In this document: positions 55,741 to 64,000 of the stretch, in pieces
Layout of the letters: the number at the start of each line of letters is the position of its first letter
How positions within the stretch are numbered: position 1 is the first letter of the stretch
Assembly (NCBI GenBank): GCA_028874915.1
Contig: JAPPHA010000004.1
Location: 1 to 64,000, forward strand
Source: Paracoccaceae bacterium
GTDB lineage: Bacteria > Pseudomonadota > Alphaproteobacteria > Rhodobacterales > Rhodobacteraceae
Direction: 5' to 3'
DNA length: 64,000 nt
The notes under the pieces: generated by a model
Told to the model about the DNA's origin: nothing
Databases searched by the model: none
Seen by the model: the letters and a program-made list of their open reading frames with translations, nothing else
Translations under genes and position numbers: made by a program

Positions 55741-56769
55741 TTACCCGATGGCAGCATGCAAGTCGGACATCCTCTGGCCGGCGCCATCAAAGACAATTGT
55801 ATCCTGCGATCGGAACGAGACGTGCAGTTTGTCACCGGCCGACCATTTCGGGCGCGATGTGGCTTCCAGGAAACGCAACGGTCCAAGATCGCTGTCGGCT
55901 GTTACCAGGGTCTCGCGTCCCATCGGCTCTACCGTTGTCACCGTCACCGGCAGCCCGGTTTCAGCCGAATGCAACAGTTCCGGTCGAATACCAACGGTCT
56001 CGGCCGTATCCGGAACGTCAAGCACGGCGCGCTGGCTGGCCTGTAGCCTGATCAGGTTGATCGGCGGCGAGCCAATGAATCCTGCGACAAACAGGGTATC
56101 GGGACGGAGATACAGGTCTTCGGCGGTTCCGGTCTGTTCAATCCGTCCGACATTCATGCAAACGACACGGTCCGCCATTGTCGTCGCTTCCAGCTGGTCA
56201 TGGGTCACGAGGATTGTCGTTACCGCCAATTCCCGGGTAATCCGGCGGATTTCGGCACGCATTGTCAGCCGCAGGGTTGCATCGAGGTTTGACAGAGGTT
56301 CATCCAGCAACAGGAGATTCGGCTGTTTGACCAGCGCCCGTGCCAGCGCCACCCGTTGCTGCTGGCCACCGGACAACTGGCTGGGGCGGCGTTCCAGCAA
56401 TTCGCCAACCTGCACCAGTTCCGCCATCTCACGTGCCTGCGCGGCCGCATCCCTTGTTTCCTGGAACCGCAACGGAAACATGATGTTCTGCAGGACATTC
56501 ATGTTCGGATAGAGCGCGTAGGACTGGAACACGATTCCGACATTGCGGGAGCGAGCCTCGACGTCGTTGACACGGGCGCCATCGAAAAGGATGTCGCCAC
56601 CGCTCGGGAGGTAGACCCCGGCCAGCATGAACAGGGTCGTTGACTTGCCGCAGCCCGATGGACCGAGCACCGCCAGGAACTCACCGTCCCGGATTTCCAG
56701 ATTTATACCGTCGACGGCAGTGACCTGGTCCCAGACCTTGGTGAGATTTCGCAGTTCAACGTTTGCCAT
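55741..56769 (-). CDS. CUT1-type ABC transporter ATP-binding protein (UgpC/MalK-like)
   Basis: This 342-residue ATPase has Walker A GPSGCGKST, Q-loop FQSYALYPNMNV, signature LSGGQQQRVALARAL, Walker B LLLLDEPLSNLD and H-loop LVTHDQLEA. The C-terminal TOBE-like regulatory domain is present (GIRPELL, ETLVTADSD). It energises uptake of a sugar or sugar-phosphate. The ATG overlaps the stop of the permease gene (TGATG). Confidence 0.93.
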   Translation of the reverse strand: MANVELRNLTKVWDQVTAVDGINLEIRDGEFLAVLGPSGCGKSTTLFMLAGVYLPSGGDILFDGARVNDVEARSRNVGIVFQSYALYPNMNVLQNIMFPLRFQETRDAAAQAREMAELVQVGELLERRPSQLSGGQQQRVALARALVKQPNLLLLDEPLSNLDATLRLTMRAEIRRITRELAVTTILVTHDQLEATTMADRVVCMNVGRIEQTGTAEDLYLRPDTLFVAGFIGSPPINLIRLQASQRAVLDVPDTAETVGIRPELLHSAETGLPVTVTTVEPMGRETLVTADSDLGPLRFLEATSRPKWSAGDKLHVSFRSQDTIVFDGAGQRMSDLHAAIG

Positions 56770-57833
56770 CAGCCCTTGACACCTCCGAGTGTCAATTGAG
56801 TGAGGAATTTCTGACAGAAGAGATATAGCAACAGCGAAGGTATGATATAGATGACACTGACAGCGGCAACGACACCATAATCCACGCCCATCACGTCTTC
56901 CGCCACATAGTAAAGGTAGGTGGACATCACCCAGTAGGAGTTGCCGGTCCGCAGGGCCGTGACAAAGACATACTCCTCCCAGCCCTTGATGAAGCCCAGG
57001 ACAGCAATCGCGATGATGCCGCCCCGCACCTGCGGCAGCACGACCATCCGGAAGGCCTGCCGGCGGGAGGCGCCATCGGTCATGGCCGACATCTCGATGT
57101 CCCATGGAACCGCGTCAAAAAAGCCTTTCATGATGAAAATGAAGAATGGCAGGTCGATCGCGGTCAGTACAAGGATCGGTCCTGCCAATGTATTGAGCAG
57201 TCCAATCCAGAAGATCACGAGAAAAATCGGGATGGTCAACATCCAGGGATGGAACACTTCCAGGATCAAAAGCCCCTGCAGGAACTGGGAGCGGCCGCGA
57301 AATGCAAAGCGGGAAAGATAGTAGCCCGCCAACGTCGCCACCGTGACCTTGAGCGCCATCGAGGTCGCTGCCACAAACAGGGAATTGACAAATGCCACCC
57401 AGACCCAGGGAAACTGTCCGCCAGCCGTAGCGGCGCCTCGCAATTCCTCCACGAGGTTGGGATTGACCATGAACCGGTAATTGTAGAGATGCAGGTCATC
57501 GCCGACACTGAAGGCGAGTCCCACGACCGCAAGCAAAACCAGGATCACGGCAGCATAGATTCGCTGGCGGGCCCTGCGAAACACCGTATGGGCCGCGCCG
57601 TAGGCAAAAACGGTCGGCACCAGGATGGCACAGGCCCGCCACAGCACCTCGGATTCCACGCCGCCGGTGCGGGCGGAGATCGAAATCACGAAAATCCAGA
57701 AAAACGGCACGACCACCGGAATTGTGACGAGCGTCAGAAAGGCGATCAGAAGCCCTTGCTTGATCCGCCGGTCGCGGCGTGATCGTCGCGCCAGAAGTTC
57801 CCAGTCAGCCTGTGTCTTCGCCACAGCCATCAC
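56769..57833 (-). CDS. CUT1-type ABC transporter permease (UgpE/MalG-like)
   Basis: This 354-residue inner-membrane permease has an N-terminal membrane segment (LLIAFLTLVTIPVVVPFFWIFV), a second hydrophobic stretch, a periplasmic insert, and a core of further segments. The coupling EAA-type loop is SAMTDGASRRQAFRMVVLPQ. It is longer than typical MalG because of the insert between the first and third membrane segments (about residues 75-150). ATGA overlap with the upstream permease. Confidence 0.9.
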   Translation of the reverse strand: MMAVAKTQADWELLARRSRRDRRIKQGLLIAFLTLVTIPVVVPFFWIFVISISARTGGVESEVLWRACAILVPTVFAYGAAHTVFRRARQRIYAAVILVLLAVVGLAFSVGDDLHLYNYRFMVNPNLVEELRGAATAGGQFPWVWVAFVNSLFVAATSMALKVTVATLAGYYLSRFAFRGRSQFLQGLLILEVFHPWMLTIPIFLVIFWIGLLNTLAGPILVLTAIDLPFFIFIMKGFFDAVPWDIEMSAMTDGASRRQAFRMVVLPQVRGGIIAIAVLGFIKGWEEYVFVTALRTGNSYWVMSTYLYYVAEDVMGVDYGVVAAVSVIYIIPSLLLYLFCQKFLTQLTLGGVKG

Positions 57834-58771
57834 TGCACCTCGATCCGGGGCGACATCAGCAGCCGGGTCATGTTGGCAAGACGATAAAGAACCAGCGCCA
57901 CGAATACGCCGATCACGATCAGGATCAGGGTAATCGCCGCACCATAGGCGTACTGGCCGGCACCTATGTCAGGCGCAAGCGTCTTGGTGTAGGCCAGCAT
58001 TGCCATTGTCATCGTGGAGCGCGCCGGCCCCATGATCAGGAAAATGTACTCGAACGATACGAGAAGAGCGAGGAACTGAAAGACGGTAATGTAGCTGAGC
58101 GGCCAGCGCAGGGCAGGAAGGACAATGTGCCGGACTATCGACAGGGAGCCAGCGCCGTCGGCCCGCGCCGCAAAAAACAGATGCTCGGGAATCGAGCGGA
58201 TGGAACTGGTCAGTATCAGCATGCCTATCGAGGCGCCGATGAAACCATTGGCTGTCACGATCAGGACGATTGGCGCATCAAGCTTCATGTTGATCGGGGA
58301 AAAACCAAGGACGCCAATGACCTGGTTTAGCAGTCCCCGTTCCGTCGGGTCGACGACCCAAATCCACATCAGCGCATAGACCACGGAAGGAGACATTCGC
58401 GGCAGCAGCCAGATTGCGCGATACACGCCGCCGAGCCAGTCCGGAAGCGCTGTCGTTGTCAGCGCGAGAATCAGTCCGAAGGTCAGGTTGAAGATCGCCA
58501 GCGTAAAGAAAATGTAGACAGCAGAGAGGCTCAGCGCCCGGTAAAAGGAAGAGCGGAGTTCAAACCCCAGCCAGGCGTCCTCACTGGCGCGGACAAGCTT
58601 GCTGAACTGCTTCGTGGTAAACTCGTTGATCCGAATGGTCTGCGCCATGTCGGTGAAGGCGACGACCAGGTCGACAAAAATCGGCGCCAGAAGCAAACAG
58701 ACAAGAAAGAAAGATGCCGGCCCCAGAAAGACCAGCATGTTGGTACCGGTTCGGAAAGTCGACGACCGCAC
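57830..58771 (-). CDS. CUT1-type ABC transporter permease (UgpA/MalF-like)
   Basis: The 313-residue inner-membrane protein has six expected membrane segments (MLVFLGPASFFLVCLLLAPI first). The coupling loop is AARADGAGSLSIVRHIVLPAL, which contacts the ATPase. It starts with GTG, 50 bases after the binding-protein gene, and ends in an ATGA overlap with the second permease. Confidence 0.9.
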   Translation of the reverse strand: MRSSTFRTGTNMLVFLGPASFFLVCLLLAPIFVDLVVAFTDMAQTIRINEFTTKQFSKLVRASEDAWLGFELRSSFYRALSLSAVYIFFTLAIFNLTFGLILALTTTALPDWLGGVYRAIWLLPRMSPSVVYALMWIWVVDPTERGLLNQVIGVLGFSPINMKLDAPIVLIVTANGFIGASIGMLILTSSIRSIPEHLFFAARADGAGSLSIVRHIVLPALRWPLSYITVFQFLALLVSFEYIFLIMGPARSTMTMAMLAYTKTLAPDIGAGQYAYGAAITLILIVIGVFVALVLYRLANMTRLLMSPRIEVQ

Positions 58772-58820
58772 CTTGATTGAATCCGGGCCGCCATTATGGC
58801 GGCCCGTCCACCAGTTTAGA

Positions 58821-60173
58821 TTAATCGAGGATGATCACGTCATCGCCAAGTTCGACTTCTAGTTCGTCGATGACGAGTTCGGCAGCTTCCTCGGGGCTCA
58901 GTTCACCGGTCTCGACCGCCTGAACGCCCTGGTAGGTGATGGCGTTATACTGTCCAATCTTGGCATGATTCGGCATGAACTCCGCGTGTTTCAGCATCGG
59001 TGTGCCGGCAATCAATGCCCATCCCTTTTCCACGAACTCCGGCATGGCCGCCTGTCCGTAGTTGATCGGGGTATGATTGGTGCCCACCGCATGCGCGGTG
59101 TTGGGCACGTGCTGCGAAGCCAGTGCCACGATCATGGCTGCCAGATCCTTGTTTGGCGTATCGCCAACCACATAGACGATCGGATGGCTGAGGTTCTTTG
59201 GCTGGCCGCCTTTTTCGCCCGGAGGCGAATGAATCCAAGTGATCAGGTTGAAGTATTCTTCAGCGCCGCTGACGCCAAAAGACTCAAGCTGCGCCCCGAC
59301 ATTCCAGATGCCGTGGAACTTGGAAAGCGCGTCGCCGCCGCGGAACGCTGCATGAACGGAGTCCCAGGACCAAGTGGTCATGTCAGCCGGCAGAGAACCG
59401 TTTTCAACGCAGTATTGCAGCCAGCTGTAGTATGCGACCAGACCTTTTTTGGTGACCTGCAGTTTGGCCTCGTCCTCGTTGTAGATGTCGATTCCGAATG
59501 AAGCCATTGCCATCTGGAAGTCCGGGCCGACGTTTGGCCGGTGTACCCAACCAACCTTGGCCGCTCCGGAATTGACAGCCTCAGCTGCAAGATCGCAGAA
59601 ATCATACATCGTGAACTCGCCTGCCTCGACTGCGGCTGGCAGCCCGGCGATGAACTCCTCGGACTTTCCGGTGGCCCGCAGGATGTCGTTGTTCAGGAAG
59701 AACATCCGAATTTCCGAGTCCTGTGGAATACCGTAGCGCTCACCCTTGTACTTCACTGACTCCCAGAGTTGCGGAATCATGTCCGCATACAGGGGTTCGT
59801 TGGCTGCAATGTGCTCTTCCAGGTTTGCTGCCAGTCCAGCTTCCACGAATGAACCGATCCATTCATGGGCGGCTACAAGAATGTCTGGGGTATCGCCAAC
59901 CGAATGCGCCTTGAGAACATCCAGGGAGTCCGCGTCAAAGCCGCGGGCATTGGTTTCGATAAGGTCGATGACCACACGAACGTCAGCGCCGGACGCTTCA
60001 AGAATGCGGTTTAGCTGGTCAGCTGCGGCGACAATATTGCCTGCACGCAGCGGTCCCGAGCGGTCGGCACGCGACCACAGCTTGACGGTGACATCTTCGG
60101 CAAATACCGGAACAGCAGTACCACAACTCGCTGCAATCAGTGTGGCGGCCGCCACGTGAACAAGTTTTTTCAT
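58821..60173 (-). CDS. periplasmic sugar-type ABC transporter binding protein
   Basis: This 450-residue precursor has a signal peptide (MKKLVHVAAATLIAASCGT..VFA). The mature part is a family 1 extracellular solute-binding protein (VKLWSRADRSGPL at the start, then DTPDILVAAHEWIGSF, GERYGIPQDSEIRMFFLNND, AFRGGDALSKFHGIWNVG). The strong AGGAGGG before the ATG fits the high expression typical of binding proteins. It is the first gene of the importer operon. The substrate cannot be read; the downstream phosphodiesterase gene suggests glycerol phosphates or glycerophosphodiesters. Confidence 0.9.
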   Translation of the reverse strand: MKKLVHVAAATLIAASCGTAVPVFAEDVTVKLWSRADRSGPLRAGNIVAAADQLNRILEASGADVRVVIDLIETNARGFDADSLDVLKAHSVGDTPDILVAAHEWIGSFVEAGLAANLEEHIAANEPLYADMIPQLWESVKYKGERYGIPQDSEIRMFFLNNDILRATGKSEEFIAGLPAAVEAGEFTMYDFCDLAAEAVNSGAAKVGWVHRPNVGPDFQMAMASFGIDIYNEDEAKLQVTKKGLVAYYSWLQYCVENGSLPADMTTWSWDSVHAAFRGGDALSKFHGIWNVGAQLESFGVSGAEEYFNLITWIHSPPGEKGGQPKNLSHPIVYVVGDTPNKDLAAMIVALASQHVPNTAHAVGTNHTPINYGQAAMPEFVEKGWALIAGTPMLKHAEFMPNHAKIGQYNAITYQGVQAVETGELSPEEAAELVIDELEVELGDDVIILD

Positions 60174-61399
60174 TTTGCCCTCCTGTGACTTGAGAACTGA
60201 GACATATTCAACGGATCGATATAGTAGATTATTTTGAGGAGTTTTCCAGACAAAACTGCGGTCGCCCACGTTTCCAACTTTGCCAGCGCGGTGCCAGAGC
60301 CGGGCGGCCAGACGCATATTGTACCGGATTCTGTCGGTTTCCGAAACCACCGGCAGCTGACCCGATCACGCGCACTTGGGATTTTGGGCTGCCACTGCGA
60401 ACGCCGGGGGTTGATGGGCGTGAACCCGGGGACGGGGCGCCATGGTACATACGGATTTCCGCCCGAACGGCGAGGGCAGCCCGGCTTTGACAGGATGTCG
60501 AAGTCCTGGGATCGCGGGCAGCACATCGGGGCCACCAGCCCTGTCGCGACGCCCGGGAGTATCGGTGTCCGGATCAAGGCGGGCCCGAACCAGGGTGCGA
60601 CGACCCTTTGCACGAAGTCTGCGTTCGGAAACCCTTCGGCCAGTCGACAACCCCGAAGGACGGCCAGAAGCACGTGCTCTCGGTTGGAGAGGACGCCAGG
60701 CTGCCGTTGACGATCTCGAAGATGTTGCTGTCGGCAATGCCACGGTTAGGCGGTTCCTCGGGGTGGACAAGAATGGGTTCCCAACCGTGAACCGTGAAAA
60801 CGGCGGGCATCGCCCTATACATACGGGCTGTGGAGCCGTGGACCGGGTCGGGCTGACAGACGGTCGAGCGGAAAATGCGCGGCCTGACCGGGTGAGGATC
60901 GTTCCCGGGGAATTGTCCCTTCGACGATTCCCGAGCCGTCCGGAATCCTTGAAGAGTCCCCAGGTCCGGACGGGGCGAACCGACTCCCGGCGCGTAGTGG
61001 TTCGGCCAAGCGTCCGTTCTCCAGGCGACTTTACCCGGAAAATTCTGATTCGGACAAAGTGGTGAGGTCAACAAGAATTGGCGGCCAAACGGCCATTCAT
61101 CCCATTCCGGACGAGTCCGAATCGGAGGCCGGTCCGGTTGTGATCGAACCCGAATTCCGCAGGTCGGCCAGGGAGATTCAGCGCCTTGTCACGAGACCCA
61201 CGGTGTTCGATGTGGATTTGCTGCTGCGCTATGCGCACAGGCGCGGATGATCGACAAGGATGAGCGGGAAGCCGCCGTTAACGAAACTCATGACACCGGC
61301 GGGCCCATCCTGATTTCCCGGCATGGCTGAAAGGGGCGAATGTCCACCCCTTGATCCCGGATGGGCGCGGGCGTATCGAGGCGGGAGTCGGAGGCGCAC
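60174..61399. other. intergenic stretch, possible decayed gene
   Basis: About 1.2 kb. The first 70 bases should hold the promoter of the minus-strand importer operon. Minus-strand codons near 60700-60830 read AVFTVHGWEPILVHPEEPP and SNIFEIVNGSLASS, which look like a real protein that has lost its frame; I cannot name it. A 63-codon plus-strand ORF (61059-61250) has no recognised family. Confidence 0.4.
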
Positions 61400-62383
61400 A
61401 TGGACGCAGTCTTCTCTCGCCGGCGAATACTCGAACCCGCCGAACTCAGGTCTCTCAACCAGCGTTCGGACCTGATGGGCGCGCTGCAGATGGCGAGCCA
61501 CCTTCTCGCCATCGCGGTGGCCGCCTGGCTGCACGCGCTGGCACTGGGAAGCTGGTGGGTCCTTGCCACCGGATTCGTGCTCGGCGTGTTGATCAACTTT
61601 CTCTACGCGGCCCAGCACGAACTGTCGCATGGCACGGTCTTCCGGACCCGCAAGCCGAACGAAGTCTTCGGCCGGATCATCGGCTTCGTGCAGTTCTTCC
61701 CGCGGGACTTCGACCAGATCATGCATTTTGCCCACCACCAGTGGACCCAGGACTGGGAACGTGACGGTGAGTTGATTCGCGAACCTTACACGCTCGGCAG
61801 TTATCTCCTGTGGCTGCTCGGAGTCACCTATTGGCAAAACCGATTTGTCGGGATCATCCGACGGGCCTCGGGCACGATTCTCGAGCCCTATATCCGGAAG
61901 GAGGAAGAGGCGAAGGTAATCCTGGAATCCCGCCTGCATCTGGCCGGATATGCGGTCATCGCCGCCGTGTCACTGATCCTCGGGACCTGGGCGGCGGTCA
62001 CCTTCTGGCTCCTTCCGATGTTGCTGACCAAGCCCGTCCACCAGTTACAGAACACCATCGAGCATCTCGGCCTCTCGCACGAGAACGACATCCTCGAGAA
62101 TACCCGTTCGACCCGGACTCATGCCGTCCTGCGCTGGCTCTGCTGGCAGATGCCCTATCACACGGCCCACCACATCTTCCCGTCGGTGCCGTTCTGGAAG
62201 CTCCGCCGACTCAATCAACGCCTCGAAGAGTCCGCCGGCGCCGTCCACCGGATGGGGTACCTTGAATTCCAGGTGGAGGTGATCCGAAAGCTCGCGCAGA
62301 AGGACGAGAGTCAGTATCCGATGAACGAGGTCTGGGTCGTTCCGCGCACGGGCGGGCGCAGGGCCCGCATCCTGGTCGATTGA
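61400..62383 (+). CDS. membrane fatty acid desaturase family protein
   Basis: This 327-residue di-iron membrane enzyme has the three His boxes: HELSH (near residue 75), HFAHH (near 113) and HTAHHIF (near 256). Hydrophobic segments frame them (LLAIAVAAWLHALALGSWWVLATGFVLG as two parts, and AAVSLILGTWAAVTFWL). Such enzymes put double bonds or hydroxyl groups into lipids or related substrates. The ATG at 61400 follows GGAGG at six bases. The substrate is unclear; the next gene on the strand (sugar isomerase-like) gives little help. Confidence 0.88.
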   Translation: MDAVFSRRRILEPAELRSLNQRSDLMGALQMASHLLAIAVAAWLHALALGSWWVLATGFVLGVLINFLYAAQHELSHGTVFRTRKPNEVFGRIIGFVQFFPRDFDQIMHFAHHQWTQDWERDGELIREPYTLGSYLLWLLGVTYWQNRFVGIIRRASGTILEPYIRKEEEAKVILESRLHLAGYAVIAAVSLILGTWAAVTFWLLPMLLTKPVHQLQNTIEHLGLSHENDILENTRSTRTHAVLRWLCWQMPYHTAHHIFPSVPFWKLRRLNQRLEESAGAVHRMGYLEFQVEVIRKLAQKDESQYPMNEVWVVPRTGGRRARILVD

Positions 62384-62474
62384 CCGTCGACGGGATCGGC
62401 CGCCGCCTGGGGCGTGCGCCCACATTCGCACGCTGCGGTGCCCGAAATGACGCAGGGAGCCCGGGCCGGGTCCT

Positions 62475-63320
62475 GTGATGCGCCAACTGAAAATCTTCAC
62501 GTCGCTTTGGGCGATGCAGCCTCATGACCAGACCGGAATCAGGCTTTCGCACGAAAAGGTCTGCGAGCGCGTGGCCGGCGCCGGCTACGACGGGCTGGCT
62601 CTCGATCTCGGAGCCGCCGATGTCGAAACGGCCCTGGCGATCCGCCCGCACATGGACCGTGCCGGGCTGACGCCGCTGATTGTTGCCTTTCCCCGCAGCG
62701 TCGAATCCCTTCGTGAAACGCTGGTCATGGCCCGGGACTTCGGCTCTCCCTTCGTCGACGTCATCGGCCAGGTGATGCCGGTTACCGTCGAAGGGATGAT
62801 TCCGGTCATTCGAACGTGGATCGAGATGTCGGAAACGGTCGGCATGCCGATCCATTTCGAAACCCACCGCAACGGCATCACCAACGACCTCTACGCGACC
62901 CTCTGCCTGCTGGACGCCATCCCCGAAATGCGCCTCTCGGCCGATCTCTCCCATTACGTGGTCGACCGGGAATTCCGCCTGCCCCTCGACCCCCGCGACC
63001 GATCCCACATCCGCCGCATTCTCGAACGGTCTGACAGTTTCCAGGGGCGGGTGGCCAGCCGCCAGCAGATCCAGTTGCAGATCGGGTTTCCACAGCACCG
63101 GAAGTGGGTCGACCTGTTCAAGGGCTGGTGGCGCGAAGGCCTGAAAGACTGGCGGCAGCGAAACCCCGGCGGCGATTGCATCTTTCTCTGCGAACTTGGG
63201 CCGCCTGAATACGCCATGACGGGTCCTGATGGCCGCGAGATGTCCAACCGCTGGGACGAGGCGCTGACGATTCGGAGTTGGGTCGAGGCGATCTGGGAAG
63301 GCCTCGGCGGAAACGATTGA
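62475..63320 (+). CDS. sugar phosphate isomerase/epimerase-like TIM-barrel protein
   Basis: This 281-residue protein of the xylose isomerase-like TIM-barrel group has metal-site candidates in IHFETHRNGITNDLY (Glu), RLSADLSHYVVDREF (Asp and His) and FLCELGPPEYAM (late Glu). SHEKVCERVAGAGYDGL is the typical opening helix. The family includes IolE/IolI, hydroxypyruvate isomerases and epimerases; the exact reaction is unknown. The GTG at 62475 or ATG at 62478 is the start. It follows the desaturase by 90 bases, possibly in one transcript. Confidence 0.8.
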   Translation: MMRQLKIFTSLWAMQPHDQTGIRLSHEKVCERVAGAGYDGLALDLGAADVETALAIRPHMDRAGLTPLIVAFPRSVESLRETLVMARDFGSPFVDVIGQVMPVTVEGMIPVIRTWIEMSETVGMPIHFETHRNGITNDLYATLCLLDAIPEMRLSADLSHYVVDREFRLPLDPRDRSHIRRILERSDSFQGRVASRQQIQLQIGFPQHRKWVDLFKGWWREGLKDWRQRNPGGDCIFLCELGPPEYAMTGPDGREMSNRWDEALTIRSWVEAIWEGLGGND

Positions 63321-63420
63321 CGCAGATGGAATCTTCGCGATTGCGGTCGGGCACGTCCTTTGTCCGCCAGAAACAGTCGACGCACCGTTCCGAGCCCTTG
63401 CCAGCAGTCTTCCGAAGGCG

Positions 63421-64000
63421 TTTGATGGGCAGGCGACCCCGGTTTTCACAAAAGGTCATTCGGCATCATCTTCCAGCCCTGCGCCCTGTACCGGCATCTG
63501 TCGGTTGGTGAGAACATCCGCGTTCCGCTGCGCTTCATGTTCGTGGCGGGCAGCAACGCCGACCGGCGGGTCACCGAGGCTTTCGATCTGTCCGGATCTC
63601 GGAACGGCTCGACCGGCGGCCAGCGGAAGCGTGTGGAGCCGGCGCGGGCTCTCGTGAAGGATCCGACGCTGCTTCTGCTCGTGCTCGATGAACCCCTGTC
63701 CGATCTCGACACCACGCTGCAGCGAACCCTGAGGACCGGGATCAAGATGCTTCCGGAACGCCTCGGGGCAACGACGGTGCTGGCCACCCAAGACCAGATC
63801 CAAGCGACGACCACGGCGGACAGGATCACCTGTATGCGCGACGGGCGCATCGAGCAGATCGGAACCACGGGCCGGGAAGTCCTCTATGTCGTCGATTCCG
63901 CCACCGGAACCCCCCGGGCCCTCAAGTCCGACGGCTCCGATCGAAAACCGTCCGCACCGAATCGTCGGGGCGCGACCGGCCGGTGGGCCGTCTCGACCCC
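63421..64000 (+). pseudogene. decayed ABC transporter ATPase, continues beyond the window
   Basis: The plus strand reads FGIIFQPCALYRHLSVGENI (Q-loop), STGGQRKRVEPARALVKDP (altered signature), LLLLVLDEPLSDLDTTLQ (Walker B with one inserted residue) and TTVLATQDQIQA, where the H-loop His is Gln. The frame opens near 63459; before it, VFDGQATP is in another frame and no Walker A is found. It resembles the CUT1 ATPase at 56 kb. A broken gene without ATPase activity is the best reading; the 3' end lies outside. Confidence 0.7.

Noticed and set aside
60574..61074. 166-codon minus-strand ORF as a real gene
   Set aside because: Only a short part (near 60700-60830) is protein-like; there is no ribosome binding site and the rest is compositional. 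It is kept as a note in the intergenic entry.
1..64000. CRISPR array, rRNA or tRNA genes
   Set aside because: No regularly spaced repeats and no recognisable tRNA or rRNA sequence were found by eye. TGGTTGCGGGG-like stretches near 21.28 and 52.01 kb resemble a tRNA 3' end only over a few bases.

Overview
The window looks like a chromosomal piece of a high-GC alphaproteobacterium. Core genes (glutamate synthase, cobalamin methyltransferases, a CUT1-type ABC importer, a fatty acid desaturase) are GC-rich, tightly packed and joined by ATGA/GTGA overlaps. They alternate with accessory stretches full of broken genes, insertion-sequence remnants, toxin-antitoxin debris and defence genes. The placement is inferred from gene content and codon bias only; no rRNA or tRNA gene was recognised.

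Layout. 0-3.3 kb: AT-rich accessory DNA with an IS1595-type transposase remnant and small secreted or hypothetical proteins. 3.4-6.7 kb: remnants around a HipA-type kinase that carries an extra N-terminal domain resembling an AbiEi-type antitoxin. 7.0-13.0 kb: gltB-gltD. 13.9-25.9 kb: a likely defence island with a metallophosphoesterase/SMC-like ATPase pair, a PrrC/RloC-like ATPase in lower-GC DNA with a hypothetical downstream partner, and a convergent Hachiman-type pair (HamA nuclease, HamB helicase). 26.1-29.0 kb: an intact Xre-RES toxin-antitoxin pair among fragments (DUF3800, DUF6088-like, PIN). 29.0-32.7 kb: a complete Recombinase-In-Trio (RIT) element with about 91-bp inverted terminal repeats. 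32.7-34.8 kb: a Cys-rich gene remnant, a broken XRE/ImmA-IrrE gene, and a small operon that may encode a ubiquitin-like protein and an E2-like protein, the latter frameshifted in a C homopolymer.

35.2-44.7 kb: cobalamin biosynthesis. cobD, cobC and a DUF1636 gene run on the minus strand; cbiX, cobH, cobL, cobI, a cbiG-cobJ fusion and cobM run on the plus strand with overlapping ends. CbiX and a CbiG domain beside Cob-type enzymes suggest early cobalt insertion with an otherwise hybrid pathway. 44.8-51.6 kb: a periplasmic PQQ-type sugar dehydrogenase, a thioredoxin-fold protein, IS21 and DUF3800 remnants, an outer-membrane barrel protein and an FAD-dependent amine or amino acid oxidase.

52.1-54.1 kb: a TnpB C-terminal remnant, a DUF3800 gene with an early stop, and a Fic gene with a damaged 5' end. 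54.2-60.2 kb: a minus-strand CUT1 importer operon followed by a damaged endonuclease/exonuclease/phosphatase gene and a glycerophosphodiester phosphodiesterase gene, a layout like ugpBAECQ. 61.4-64.0 kb: a desaturase, a xylose-isomerase-like TIM-barrel protein and a decayed ABC ATPase that runs off the end.
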